Assembly (NCBI GenBank): GCA_038240015.1
Contig: JBBSEF010000133.1
Location: 1 to 5,798 of the forward strand
Source of the DNA: CAHJXF01 sp038240015
GTDB taxonomy: Bacteria; Pseudomonadota; Gammaproteobacteria; Burkholderiales; Burkholderiaceae_D
DNA: 5,798 bases
Reading direction: 5' to 3'
Below, piece after piece: positions 1 through 5,798 of this stretch; positions within the stretch are counted from its first letter, which is position 1, and the number at the start of each line of letters is the position of its first letter. The notes below the pieces were generated by a model. The model was not told the DNA's origin, ran no database searches, and was given only the letters and a program-made list of their open reading frames with translations. A program made the translations under genes and the position numbers.

Positions 1-933
1 CGCCTCGCGCAGGAGCTGGTCGTCAAGGACAACGTCGACTTCATCGCCGGCTTCGGTCTCACGCCCAACGCGATGGCGGTCGCGCCGATCTCGACGGAAG
101 CGAAGAAGCCCACCATCATCATGAACGCCGCCACGTCGATCATCACGACCAAGTCGCCGTACATGGCGCGCGTGTCGATGACCTTGCCGCAGGTCACCGC
201 ACCGCTCGCCGAGTGGGCGTACAAGAACGGCATCCGCAAGGTCTATACCGCGGTCGCCGACTACGGTCCCGGCTTCGACGCCGAAGGCGCGTTCAAGAAG
301 ACCTTCACCGCGCTCGGCGGTCAGATCGTGGGTGAAGTGCGCATGCCGCTTGCCAACCCCGACTACGGCCCTTACGTTCAACGCATCAAGGACACCAAGC
401 CCGAAGCGGTGTTCGTGTTCGTGCCCGCGGGAGAATCGGCGGTGGGCTTCATGAAGGCGTATGCGGAACGCGGGCTTGCGGCCGCCGGCGTCAAGCTGAT
501 CGCGACGGGCGACATGACCGACGACGGCGTGATCGAGGCGCTCGGCAACAACGCGCTCGGCGTGATCACCACGCATCACTACTCGGCCGCACACGACTCG
601 CCCGAGAACAAGGCTTTCCTCGCGGCATACGCGTCGATCGATGCCACGCATCGACCCAACTTCATGGCCGTGGGCGGCTACGACGCGATGGCGCTGATCT
701 ACTCGGTCGCCAAGCAACTCGACGGCAACGTCGATCCAGACAAGGCGATGGCGATCATCAAGGGCATGAAGATCGCGAGCCCGCGCGGCCCGATCTCGAT
801 CGATCCCGACACGCGCGACGTGATCGAGAATGTGTACGTGCGCGAGGTCAAGAGAGTGGGCGGCAAGCTCTACAACGTCGAGTTCTTCACGACGCCGAAC
901 GTGAAGGATCCGGGGAAGGAACCGGCGAAGTAG
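1..933 (+). CDS. ABC transporter substrate-binding protein, Liv/HAAT type (5' end cut off by window)
   Basis: This is the periplasmic solute-binding subunit of a branched-chain-amino-acid-type ABC importer (Peripla_BP_6, type I binding-protein fold). The frame is open from base 1 to the TAG at 931-933, giving 310 residues. Family members are usually about 380-400 residues, so the signal peptide and part of the first lobe lie outside the window. The ATG at 73 is internal, because family-like sequence (FIAGFGLTPNAMAVAPI) runs straight through it. Typical features follow: PTIIMNAATS, then a hinge/second-lobe start at ARVSMTLPQVTAPLAEWA, then the KVYTAVADYGPG strand-turn, an 'F-x-A-Y' helix (KAFLAAYAS) and the GGYDAMALI helix. 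The C-terminal part has the usual PRGPISIDPDTRD-x-x-ENVYVREV block. It is followed by permease and ATPase genes in the same direction, as in liv operons. The ligand cannot be read from the sequence; the nearby pobA suggests an aromatic acid rather than leucine. The family call is firm and the substrate is inference. Confidence 0.93.
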   Translation, partial: RLAQELVVKDNVDFIAGFGLTPNAMAVAPISTEAKKPTIIMNAATSIITTKSPYMARVSMTLPQVTAPLAEWAYKNGIRKVYTAVADYGPGFDAEGAFKKTFTALGGQIVGEVRMPLANPDYGPYVQRIKDTKPEAVFVFVPAGESAVGFMKAYAERGLAAAGVKLIATGDMTDDGVIEALGNNALGVITTHHYSAAHDSPENKAFLAAYASIDATHRPNFMAVGGYDAMALIYSVAKQLDGNVDPDKAMAIIKGMKIASPRGPISIDPDTRDVIENVYVREVKRVGGKLYNVEFFTTPNVKDPGKEPAK

Positions 934-937
934 GCGC

Positions 938-1018
938 CGTCGTTCCCGCGAATGCGGGAACCCAGTGTCTCGAGGTTCGCCGAACACGACACGGGATCCC
1001 ACTTTCGTGGGGGCGACG
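938..1018. repeat. REP/BIME-like imperfect inverted repeat in the binding protein-livH gap
   Basis: Two arms, 938-969 and 988-1018, are inverted copies of each other around an 18-nt centre. By hand alignment 25 of 31 columns match, with one extra base in the left arm. Each arm is itself a small hairpin. The left one has a perfect 8-bp stem (942-949 with 954-961, loop GAAT). The right one has a 5-bp stem (998-1002 with 1007-1011, loop TTTC). The core GTTCCC-N8-GGGAAC has the shape of dispersed bacterial REP and Neisseria dRS3-type elements. It starts only 4 nt after the binding-protein stop codon. No T-run follows either hairpin, so it is not a standard intrinsic terminator. By analogy with the malE-malF REP of E. 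coli, it may protect the upstream mRNA and lower permease expression relative to the binding protein. Confidence 0.75.
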
Positions 1019-1030
1019 GCACCATCTGAC

Positions 1031-1036
1031 AGAAAG
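1031..1036 (+). promoter_or_regulatory. Weak Shine-Dalgarno for livH
   Basis: The purine run AGAAAG lies 9 nt upstream of the ATG at 1046. It is weak but well spaced and supports 1046 over the in-frame GTG at 1040 (spacing 3 nt) and the GTG at 965, which sits inside the REP arm. Confidence 0.4.
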
Positions 1037-1045
1037 ACAGTGACC

Positions 1046-1915
1046 ATGGCCAGCATCCTCGGGGTCTTGTTCGAAGGGCTCGCATACGGGATGCTGCTGT
1101 TCCTAATCTCGGTCGGTCTGTCGGTCACGATGGGGCTGATGCGCTTCATCAATCTCGCGCACGGCGTGTTCGCGATGGCGGGCGGCTATGTCGTCGCCAC
1201 GTTCGCGAGCCGCTGGGGATTGAACCTGTTCGTCGCGTTGCCGGTCGCGTTCGCGTTCGGTGCGGCCTTGAGCCTGGTCCTCGAACGCGGCCTCTATCGA
1301 CCGCTCTACAAGCGCGGCCCGCTCGACCAAGTGCTGCTGACGATCGGCATCGTTTTCGTCGCGACCGCGATCGCGATCTATCTGTTCGGCTCGCAACAGC
1401 AACCCGTGCGCGTGCCCGGGATGCTCGAAGGGCGCATGGTGTTGCTCGGCTTCGAACTCTCGCGCTATCGATTGTTCCTGGTCGCGGTCGGCATCGCGAT
1501 CACGCTGGCGCTGGTGTTCGGCCTCGAGCGCACGCGCTTCGGTGCGCGTGTGCGCGCGTCGGTCGATAACCAGAACGTGGCCGAAGCGATGGGCATAAGA
1601 GTCGATCGCGTATTTCAAATTGCGTTCGCGATCGGCGGCGGACTCGCCGCATTGGGCGGCGCGCTCGGCGTGGACATCCTCGGGCTCGATCCGAATTTCG
1701 CGCAGCGCTATCTCGTTTACTTCCTGCTCGTGGTCGTGGTGGGCGGACCGGGTTCGATCGTCGGCACACTGGTCGCGGCGCTCTTGCTAGGCGTGGCCGA
1801 TGTGTCGGGCAAGTACTACGTGCCCGAGATTGGCGCGTTCGTGATCTACGTCGCGATGATCGTGCTGCTGTTCTTGTTTCCGCACGGACTCTTCGCCAAG
1901 CGCAGCGCGCGATGA
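1046..1915 (+). CDS. livH: Branched-chain amino acid-type ABC transporter permease, LivH family
   Basis: This is an inner-membrane channel subunit of a Liv-type importer, expected to pair with LivM. From ATG 1046 it is 289 residues, normal for LivH. The N-terminus fits the family: a hydrophobic helix, then GLMRFINLAHG at residues 30-40, the LivH hallmark following the first membrane segments. A further run of hydrophobic helices is interrupted by LERGLYRPLYKRGPLDQ (a cytoplasmic loop). The ATPase-coupling loop comes later (FGARVRASVDNQNVAEAMGI), followed by the conserved VVVVGGPGSIVGT segment and a final helix ending FLFPHGLFAKR. The start at 1046 was chosen because upstream in-frame starts would translate the REP element and add a hydrophilic leader foreign to the family. 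The TGA at 1913-1915 overlaps the livM ATG by 4 nt, indicating translational coupling. The family assignment is firm; the substrate is unknown. Confidence 0.93.
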   Translation: MASILGVLFEGLAYGMLLFLISVGLSVTMGLMRFINLAHGVFAMAGGYVVATFASRWGLNLFVALPVAFAFGAALSLVLERGLYRPLYKRGPLDQVLLTIGIVFVATAIAIYLFGSQQQPVRVPGMLEGRMVLLGFELSRYRLFLVAVGIAITLALVFGLERTRFGARVRASVDNQNVAEAMGIRVDRVFQIAFAIGGGLAALGGALGVDILGLDPNFAQRYLVYFLLVVVVGGPGSIVGTLVAALLLGVADVSGKYYVPEIGAFVIYVAMIVLLFLFPHGLFAKRSAR

Positions 1916-2961
1916 GCGAGGCCATGTCCGATGCGGGAACCAGCATCGCCTCGCACGGTCGCGCGGCAGTGATGCGGTTAGCCGCGCGCGAGCGCTGGAA
2001 GCCCGCCGAGATCGTCTTCTGGATCGCGGTCGCGTCGGCCTATTTCATTTTTCCGAAGAACCTCGTGCTCGCGTCGCAGATCCTGATCGCGGGCCTGTTC
2101 GCGCTGTCGCTCGACCTCATCCTCGGCTACGCGGGCATCGTCACGCTCGGCCACGCGGCCTTCTTCGGCGTGGGCGCATACACGGCCGGGCTGCTCGCGA
2201 AGTATGGATGGAACGAACCGCTTTCCGGCCTCGCATGCGCCGCGATCCTGGCCGCGCTGGTCGGATGGATCACGAGCTTCCTGGTTCTGCGCGGCGGCGA
2301 TCTCGCGCGCTTGATGACGACGCTCGGCATCGCGGCGCTGTTGTATGAAATCGCCAATCGCGCGACGCCGATCACCGGCGGAGTCGATGGTTTGCAAGGC
2401 GTGGAGATGGCGAAGATCTTCGGCCTCTTCGGCTTCGATCTCTACGGGCGCACCGCGTTCATCTACAGCTTCGTGATCGTGCTGTCGCTCTTCATCGTCG
2501 CGCGCTCGTGGATGCATTCTCCGTACGGCCTGTCGCTGCGAACGATCCGCGAGAATCCAATTCGCGCGCGCGCGATCGGCGTGCCGCTGCATCGACGCCT
2601 GGTCACGGTGTACGTGGTGTCGGCCGCGATGGCGGGCGTGGCGGGCGCGCTGCTCACGCAGACGACGCAGTTCGTCGGGATCGACGTGCTGAGCTTCCAT
2701 CGCTCGGCGAATCTGTTGATCATGTTGATCATCGGAGGGACAGCGACGCTCTACGGCGGCTTTGTCGGCGCGGCGGCCTTCATCCTCGTGCAGGATCGTC
2801 TTGCCGACATCGACCCGACCTACTGGCTGTTCTGGCTGGGCGTGTTGTTGATCGTGACGACGTTGTTCCTGCGGCGCGGCGTGGTGGGCGGGTTGATCGC
2901 ATTGCGCGAGCGCATCGCGCATCGCCGCGCGAGTCGTGCTGCGCAAGGATCGTCGCCATGA
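1912..2961 (+). CDS. livM: Branched-chain amino acid-type ABC transporter permease, LivM family
   Basis: This is the second inner-membrane subunit of the importer, 349 residues. A hydrophilic N-terminus of about 32 residues precedes the first membrane helix. Then come the LivM signature GYAGIVTLGHAAFFGVGAY (residues 72-90), TGGVDGLQG (155-163) in the periplasmic/membrane loop region, and the ATPase-contact loop SPYGLSLRTIRENPIRARAIG starting at residue 203. The late motif GGTATLYGGFVGA and the final helix are followed by an Arg-rich cytoplasmic tail. The ATG at 1912 overlaps the livH stop (ATGA), which is why it was chosen. ATG 1924 (residue 5) and ATG 1972 (residue 21, closer to the first helix) are possible alternatives, and none has a convincing Shine-Dalgarno sequence. 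Its own TGA (2959-2961) overlaps the livG start. The family call is secure. Confidence 0.93.
   Translation: MSEAMSDAGTSIASHGRAAVMRLAARERWKPAEIVFWIAVASAYFIFPKNLVLASQILIAGLFALSLDLILGYAGIVTLGHAAFFGVGAYTAGLLAKYGWNEPLSGLACAAILAALVGWITSFLVLRGGDLARLMTTLGIAALLYEIANRATPITGGVDGLQGVEMAKIFGLFGFDLYGRTAFIYSFVIVLSLFIVARSWMHSPYGLSLRTIRENPIRARAIGVPLHRRLVTVYVVSAAMAGVAGALLTQTTQFVGIDVLSFHRSANLLIMLIIGGTATLYGGFVGAAAFILVQDRLADIDPTYWLFWLGVLLIVTTLFLRRGVVGGLIALRERIAHRRASRAAQGSSP
2945..2949 (+). promoter_or_regulatory. Shine-Dalgarno for livG
   Basis: AAGGA lies inside the 3' end of livM, 8 nt before the ATG at 2958. It is the best ribosome-binding site in the operon. It fixes the livG start at the tandem ATGATG and rules out the long in-frame upstream extension running back through livM. 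Confidence 0.7.
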
Positions 2962-3731
2962 TGACCTCGACCCGCGCGATCCTCGAAACGCGCGAGCTCT
3001 GCAAGTCCTTCGGCGCGCTTGCGGTCACGCAGAACATCAACCTGTCGCTGGCGCCGGGCGCGCGCCATGCGTTGATCGGGCCCAACGGCGCGGGCAAGAC
3101 CACGCTGGTGAATCAATTGACCGGCGTGCTTGGTCCCAGCAGCGGCACGGTGTTGCTCGACGGCGAAGACATCACGCGCGTTTCTCCTGAACGACGGGTG
3201 CGTCGCGGCCTGTCGCGCACCTTCCAGATCAACAGTCTCTTCCCGTATCTGACGCCGCTCGAGGCCGTGGCCGCCGCGATCTGCGAGCGCGACCGCGACA
3301 CGATGGGCTTTGGGCGTCGCTGGATGCACGGCGTCTCGCACAGCCGTGCGCAACTCGACGAGGCGCATGGCCTGCTCGCGTCGCTCGGCATAGCATGCGA
3401 TTGCGATCTACCTACGCACGAACTCGCGTACGGCCGCCAGCGCGTGCTCGAGATCGCGCTCGCGCTCGCTGCACGTCCTCGTGTGCTGCTGCTCGACGAG
3501 CCCGCGGCGGGCATCCCCGAAGGCGAGAGCGATGAACTGTTCGCGGTGCTCGATCGATTGCCCGCCGACGTCGCGATCCTGTTGATCGAACACGACATGA
3601 GCCTCGTGTTCCGATTCGCGACCTGCATCACGGTGCTGGTTGGCGGTGCGGAACTCGTCACCGGCACGCCCGAAGCGATTGCCGCCGACGCGCGCGTGCG
3701 CGAGGTTTATCTCGGACAGCGGGCGCATTGA
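2958..3731 (+). CDS. livG: Branched-chain amino acid-type ABC transporter ATP-binding protein, LivG family
   Basis: This is one of the two cytoplasmic ATPases that drive the importer, 257 residues (the usual size). All nucleotide-binding motifs are visible: Walker A GPNGAGKT (41-48), Q-loop TFQ (Gln90), signature LAYGRQR (156-162), Walker B RVLLLDEP (175-182, catalytic Glu181), D-loop region AAGIPEGES, and H-loop His212 in LLIEHDMSLVF. The signature departs from LSGGQ, but LivG proteins normally have a 'L-x-Y-G-x-Q' form, so this is not a defect. The C-terminal TGTPEAIAADARVREVYLG is typical of the family. The start is the first ATG of a tandem ATGATG that overlaps the livM TGA; the second ATG (2961) would remove one residue. 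The in-frame codons upstream of 2958 read through livM in a different frame and give low-complexity Arg-rich sequence, so they are not part of the protein. Confidence 0.93.
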   Translation: MMTSTRAILETRELCKSFGALAVTQNINLSLAPGARHALIGPNGAGKTTLVNQLTGVLGPSSGTVLLDGEDITRVSPERRVRRGLSRTFQINSLFPYLTPLEAVAAAICERDRDTMGFGRRWMHGVSHSRAQLDEAHGLLASLGIACDCDLPTHELAYGRQRVLEIALALAARPRVLLLDEPAAGIPEGESDELFAVLDRLPADVAILLIEHDMSLVFRFATCITVLVGGAELVTGTPEAIAADARVREVYLGQRAH

Positions 3732-3754
3732 TTGCACCGACCGCGCGCCAGGCC

Positions 3755-4531
3755 ATGACCTCATCACCCATGCTCGACCTCGAAGAGCTGCGCTCCGGTT
3801 ACGGCGACGCGATCGTCATCGACGGCTGTTCGTTCGTAATGAACGACGGCGAAGCGCTCGCACTGCTCGGTCGCAACGGTGTCGGCAAGAGCACCTTGCT
3901 TGTGACGCTGATGGGCCTGGCTCGTGTGCGAAGCGGCGCGATGCGGTGGCGCGGCAGGGATCTGGTGCGCATGCGCGCAAGCGATCGAGCGCGCGCCGGC
4001 ATCGGTTGGGTGCCGCAAGAGCGCGAGGTGTTTCCTTCGCTCACGGTCGAAGAGAACCTCACGGTGACCGCGCTGTCCGGACCGTGGACTCTTGCGCGCC
4101 TCTATGGCCTCTTCCCGCGCCTTGCCGAGCGCAAGAAGAATTTCGGCAACGAGCTCTCGGGTGGTGAACAGCAGATGCTGTCGATCGGCCGCGCGTTGAT
4201 GCTCAATCCCAGGCTGCTGCTGCTCGACGAACCGCTCGAAGGTCTCGCCCCGGTGATCGTCGACGAGCTGTGCGCGGCGATCGACGCAATGGTCAAGCGC
4301 GAAGGGCAGGCGCTGATCCTGGTCGAGCAGCACGTCGATCAGGCGCTCGCGCTCACGCATCGCGCGATCGTGCTCGAACGCGGACGGATCGTGCATGAAG
4401 GTGCAAGCGAAGGATTGCGAGCCGACCCGCGGTCGCTCGATCGCTGGATCGGCGTTCGTGTCTCGGCTCCCGTCTCTGTACCAGTCTCCCAGGCGAAGGC
4501 CGGGGCCCATCCCGAGCAGCGCGCTGAATGA
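3755..4531 (+). CDS. livF: Branched-chain amino acid-type ABC transporter ATP-binding protein, LivF family, with extended C-terminus
   Basis: This is the second cytoplasmic ATPase of the importer, 258 residues from ATG 3755. Motifs: Walker A GRNGVGKST (39-47), Gln88 of the Q-loop in VPQEREVFPSLTVEENL, a canonical signature LSGGE (134-138), Walker B RLLLLDEP (153-160, Glu159), the LivF-type D-loop LEGLAPVIVDEL, and H-loop His193 in LVEQHVDQAL. A typical LivF ends near residue 234 (RWIGV). The 24 residues after that are a low-complexity VSAP-VSVP-VSQA run plus a translated REP-like palindrome. The start is uncertain. ATG 3755 leaves a 23-nt gap after livG. ATG 3770 removes five residues and matches the usual 'ML-x-hydrophobic' LivF N-terminus. 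A TTG at 3728 overlaps the livG stop. The TGA overlaps the pobA ATG at 4528. The function call is firm; the tail is odd. Confidence 0.92.
   Translation: MTSSPMLDLEELRSGYGDAIVIDGCSFVMNDGEALALLGRNGVGKSTLLVTLMGLARVRSGAMRWRGRDLVRMRASDRARAGIGWVPQEREVFPSLTVEENLTVTALSGPWTLARLYGLFPRLAERKKNFGNELSGGEQQMLSIGRALMLNPRLLLLDEPLEGLAPVIVDELCAAIDAMVKREGQALILVEQHVDQALALTHRAIVLERGRIVHEGASEGLRADPRSLDRWIGVRVSAPVSVPVSQAKAGAHPEQRAE
4460..4495 (+). repeat. Three imperfect 12-bp tandem units at the livF 3' end
   Basis: Three consecutive 12-bp units, each beginning GTCTC, encode VSAP, VSVP and VSQA (4460-4471, 4472-4483, 4484-4495). The third runs into the REP-like palindrome. The copies are degenerate, so this is either an old slippage product or part of a dispersed repeat. 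Confidence 0.4.
4488..4505. repeat. REP-like palindrome inside the livF 3' end
   Basis: CCC-A-GGC, loop GAAG, GCC-G-GGG forms a 7-position stem with one A-G mismatch, followed by CCCA. It shares the plan 'CCC..GCGAA.GC.GGG..CCCA' with the left arm at 938-969, so the two are probably the same dispersed REP-type class. Here it is in frame and read as part of the LivF tail (QAKAGAHP). Confidence 0.55.
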
Positions 4532-5721
4532 CACATCGCATGCGAACGCAAGTCGTCATCGTCGGCGCCGGACCCGCGGGCCTGTTGCTCGGTCACCTGC
4601 TGCATCGCGCAGGAATAGACAGCGTGATTCTCGAACGTCACGATCGCCGCTACGCGGAGGAACGCATCCGCGCCGGCGTACTCGAGCAGGGCAGCATCGA
4701 TACGCTGGACGAAGCGGGTGTCGGCGAGCGCATGCATCGCGAAGGGTTGCCGCACGACGGAATCGAGTTGCTGTTCGACGGCCAGCGGCATCGCATCGAT
4801 CTCAAGGCGTTGTCGGGAGGGCGAGGCATCCTCGTGTATGGACAGCACGAGGTCGTCAAGGACCTGATTGCCGCGCGTCTCGACGCAGGCCTGCCGATCG
4901 AGTTCGACGTGAGCGACGTGGCGCTTCACGACATCGATCGCGATCTTCCATCGGTGAGCTATCTGAGGGATGGTGTGACACATCGCATTGCCTGTGACAC
5001 CATCGCCGGATGCGACGGCTTTCATGGCGTGTGCCGTCCATCGATTCCCGAGGGCGTGCTGAAAATTTTCGAGCGCGTCTATCCGTTTGCGTGGCTCGGC
5101 ATCCTCGCCGAGGCCGCGCCTTCGCGTCAAGAACTCGTCTATGCGAGTCACGAGCGCGGCTTCGCGTTGTTCTCGATGCGCTCGGAAAAAATCACGCGCC
5201 TCTATTTGCAATGCGCGCCCGAGGAAGATCTCGCGCAGTGGAGTCACGCGCGCATCTGGGACGAGTTGCGACGGCGCCTCGCGTGCGACGACGGTTGGAA
5301 GCCCAACGAAGGAACGATCCTGCAGAAAGGCGTGACGCCGATGCGCAGCTTCGTCGCCGAGCCGATGCAATACGGGCGCCTCTATCTGGCCGGAGATGCC
5401 GCGCACATCGTGCCGCCCACCGGCGCCAAGGGCATGAACCTCGCGATCGCCGACGTGCGCGTGCTGTCGAAGGCCTTGATCGCGCGCTACGCGGGCGAGG
5501 GCGATGAGAAGCTCGCGGCCTACTCGGCCACGTGTTTGAAGCGCGTATGGCGCGCCGAACACTATTCTTGGTGGATGACGTCCATGCTCCATCGCTTTCC
5601 CGACAACACGCCGTTCATCGAAAGACTGCAGCGCGCGGAGCTGGAATACGTCACCTCGTCCGAAGCGGGCGGACGCGTGCTCGCGGAGAATTACGTCGGC
5701 TTGCCGTTCAACGATTCGTAG
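4528..5721 (+). CDS. pobA: 4-hydroxybenzoate 3-monooxygenase (p-hydroxybenzoate hydroxylase)
   Basis: This FAD-dependent cytosolic enzyme (class A flavin monooxygenase) hydroxylates 4-hydroxybenzoate to protocatechuate using NAD(P)H and O2, feeding the beta-ketoadipate or protocatechuate meta pathway. It has 397 residues from ATG 4528. The second ATG (4540, MRTQVVIVGAGPAG) matches the start of known PobA proteins and gives 393 residues. Numbered from 4540, key residues fall at the same positions as in the Pseudomonas enzyme: GAGPAG dinucleotide fold (9-14), Arg44, His72, GCDGFHG with Asp159, Tyr201, Ser212, Arg214, Arg220, Tyr222, GDAAHIVPPTGAKG (285-298) with Asp286, Pro293 and Thr294, then Asn300 and Tyr385. 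The flavin-, substrate- and proton-relay residues are thus all present. I give 4528 because its ATG overlaps the livF TGA like the other junctions; neither start has a clear Shine-Dalgarno. No PobR-type regulator is in the window. Confidence 0.96.
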   Translation: MTHRMRTQVVIVGAGPAGLLLGHLLHRAGIDSVILERHDRRYAEERIRAGVLEQGSIDTLDEAGVGERMHREGLPHDGIELLFDGQRHRIDLKALSGGRGILVYGQHEVVKDLIAARLDAGLPIEFDVSDVALHDIDRDLPSVSYLRDGVTHRIACDTIAGCDGFHGVCRPSIPEGVLKIFERVYPFAWLGILAEAAPSRQELVYASHERGFALFSMRSEKITRLYLQCAPEEDLAQWSHARIWDELRRRLACDDGWKPNEGTILQKGVTPMRSFVAEPMQYGRLYLAGDAAHIVPPTGAKGMNLAIADVRVLSKALIARYAGEGDEKLAAYSATCLKRVWRAEHYSWWMTSMLHRFPDNTPFIERLQRAELEYVTSSEAGGRVLAENYVGLPFNDS

Positions 5722-5798
5722 ACGCGATCGGTGCGTTCGCCGTCCAGCGAAAGAACAAGACGGCCAGCGCGCCGCCGATGACTTGCGCAACGACGAAG
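5708..5798 (-). CDS. 3' end of a convergent gene, possibly MIP/aquaporin-family channel (cut off by window)
   Basis: On the minus strand a frame is open from the window edge to a TGA at 5710-5708, giving 29 residues. They begin FVVAQVIGGALAVLFFRW and end in a short polar tail. The hydrophobic stretch followed by FRW resembles the last transmembrane helix of MIP-family channels (aquaporin/GlpF, 'AQ-x-x-G-x-x-x-A'), and the codons have the local G/C third-position bias. It overlaps the last 14 bp of pobA tail to tail. With only 29 residues the family call is tentative; any small membrane protein could end this way. Of the minus-strand frames here, this is the only one that looks like protein rather than an Arg-rich shadow. 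Confidence 0.45.
   Translation of the reverse strand, partial: FVVAQVIGGALAVLFFRWTANAPIASTNR

Noticed and set aside
156..161. Selenocysteine, frameshift or pseudogene signals in the transporter genes
   Set aside because: Every frame is continuous, all motifs are intact and lengths match the families; no disruption was found in any gene.
942..961. Rho-independent terminator after the binding-protein gene
   Set aside because: The 8-bp stem is good, but it is followed by CCAGTG and not a T-run, and a second inverted arm is present; a REP element fits better.
965..1045. GTG 965 as the livH start
   Set aside because: It would translate part of the REP element into a hydrophilic leader not found in LivH proteins; ATG 1046 gives the normal N-terminus.
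1978..2946. Minus-strand open frame (322 codons) opposite livM
   Set aside because: The sequence is low-complexity, rich in Arg, Asp, Gln and Glu, and mirrors livM codons. No plausible start context or domain.
2508..2957. Upstream in-frame extension of livG
   Set aside because: It reads livM in another frame as Arg/Ala-rich nonsense. LivG homology begins at 2958, where a good Shine-Dalgarno and the ATGA overlap are found.
4529..4988. Exact 13-bp direct repeat TGACACATCGCAT at 4529-4541 and 4976-4988
   Set aside because: A single pair in the same codon phase (Thr-His-Arg) within a 5.8-kb GC-rich window is near chance expectation, and nothing else links the two sites.
4339..5790. Long minus-strand open frame (483 codons) opposite livF and pobA
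   Set aside because: It is the antisense shadow of two well-supported genes. Its product is Arg/His/Ala-rich with no family features; open antisense frames of this kind are expected in GC-rich DNA.

Overview
The window is GC-rich, densely packed bacterial DNA with strong third-position G/C, short or overlapping gene junctions and REP-type palindromes of the 'TTCCCGCGAA-N-GCGGGAA' class. Together with the gene content this suggests a proteobacterium of the beta/gamma type (Burkholderiales or Xanthomonadales-like). That placement is an inference from style; no taxonomic marker is present.

Layout, left to right on the + strand. The 3' part of a periplasmic solute-binding protein gene enters at base 1 and ends at 933. 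A 112-bp gap follows, mostly filled by a REP/BIME-like inverted repeat (938-1018). Then comes a tight run: livH (permease, 1046-1915), livM (permease, 1912-2961), livG (ATPase, 2958-3731), livF (ATPase, 3755-4531) and pobA (4-hydroxybenzoate 3-monooxygenase, 4528-5721). Three of the four junctions in this run are 4-nt ATGA-type overlaps, including livF-pobA. At the right edge the minus strand carries the last 29 codons of another gene, convergent with pobA and overlapping its 3' end by 14 bp. Its translated end looks like the last membrane helix of a MIP/aquaporin-type channel, but that is only a tentative call.

How the genes fit together. The first five genes form a complete set for a branched-chain-amino-acid-type (HAAT/Liv) ABC importer: binding protein, two membrane subunits and two ATPases. 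Transporters of this family carry many solutes besides amino acids, including aromatic acids. Translational coupling to pobA, whose product turns 4-hydroxybenzoate into protocatechuate, makes an aromatic acid (4-hydroxybenzoate or a precursor) the most economical guess for the substrate. PobA appears catalytically intact: every active-site residue I could check is present at the same number as in the well-studied Pseudomonas enzyme.

The unusual parts are small: the REP pair between the binding-protein gene and livH, a second REP-like palindrome translated as part of an extended LivF C-terminus just before the pobA start, and the transporter-hydroxylase coupling. No RNA gene, CRISPR array, insertion sequence, regulator gene or clear promoter was seen, and I see no sign of a wholly new system. 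The only gene-free stretch (934-1045) is described below.
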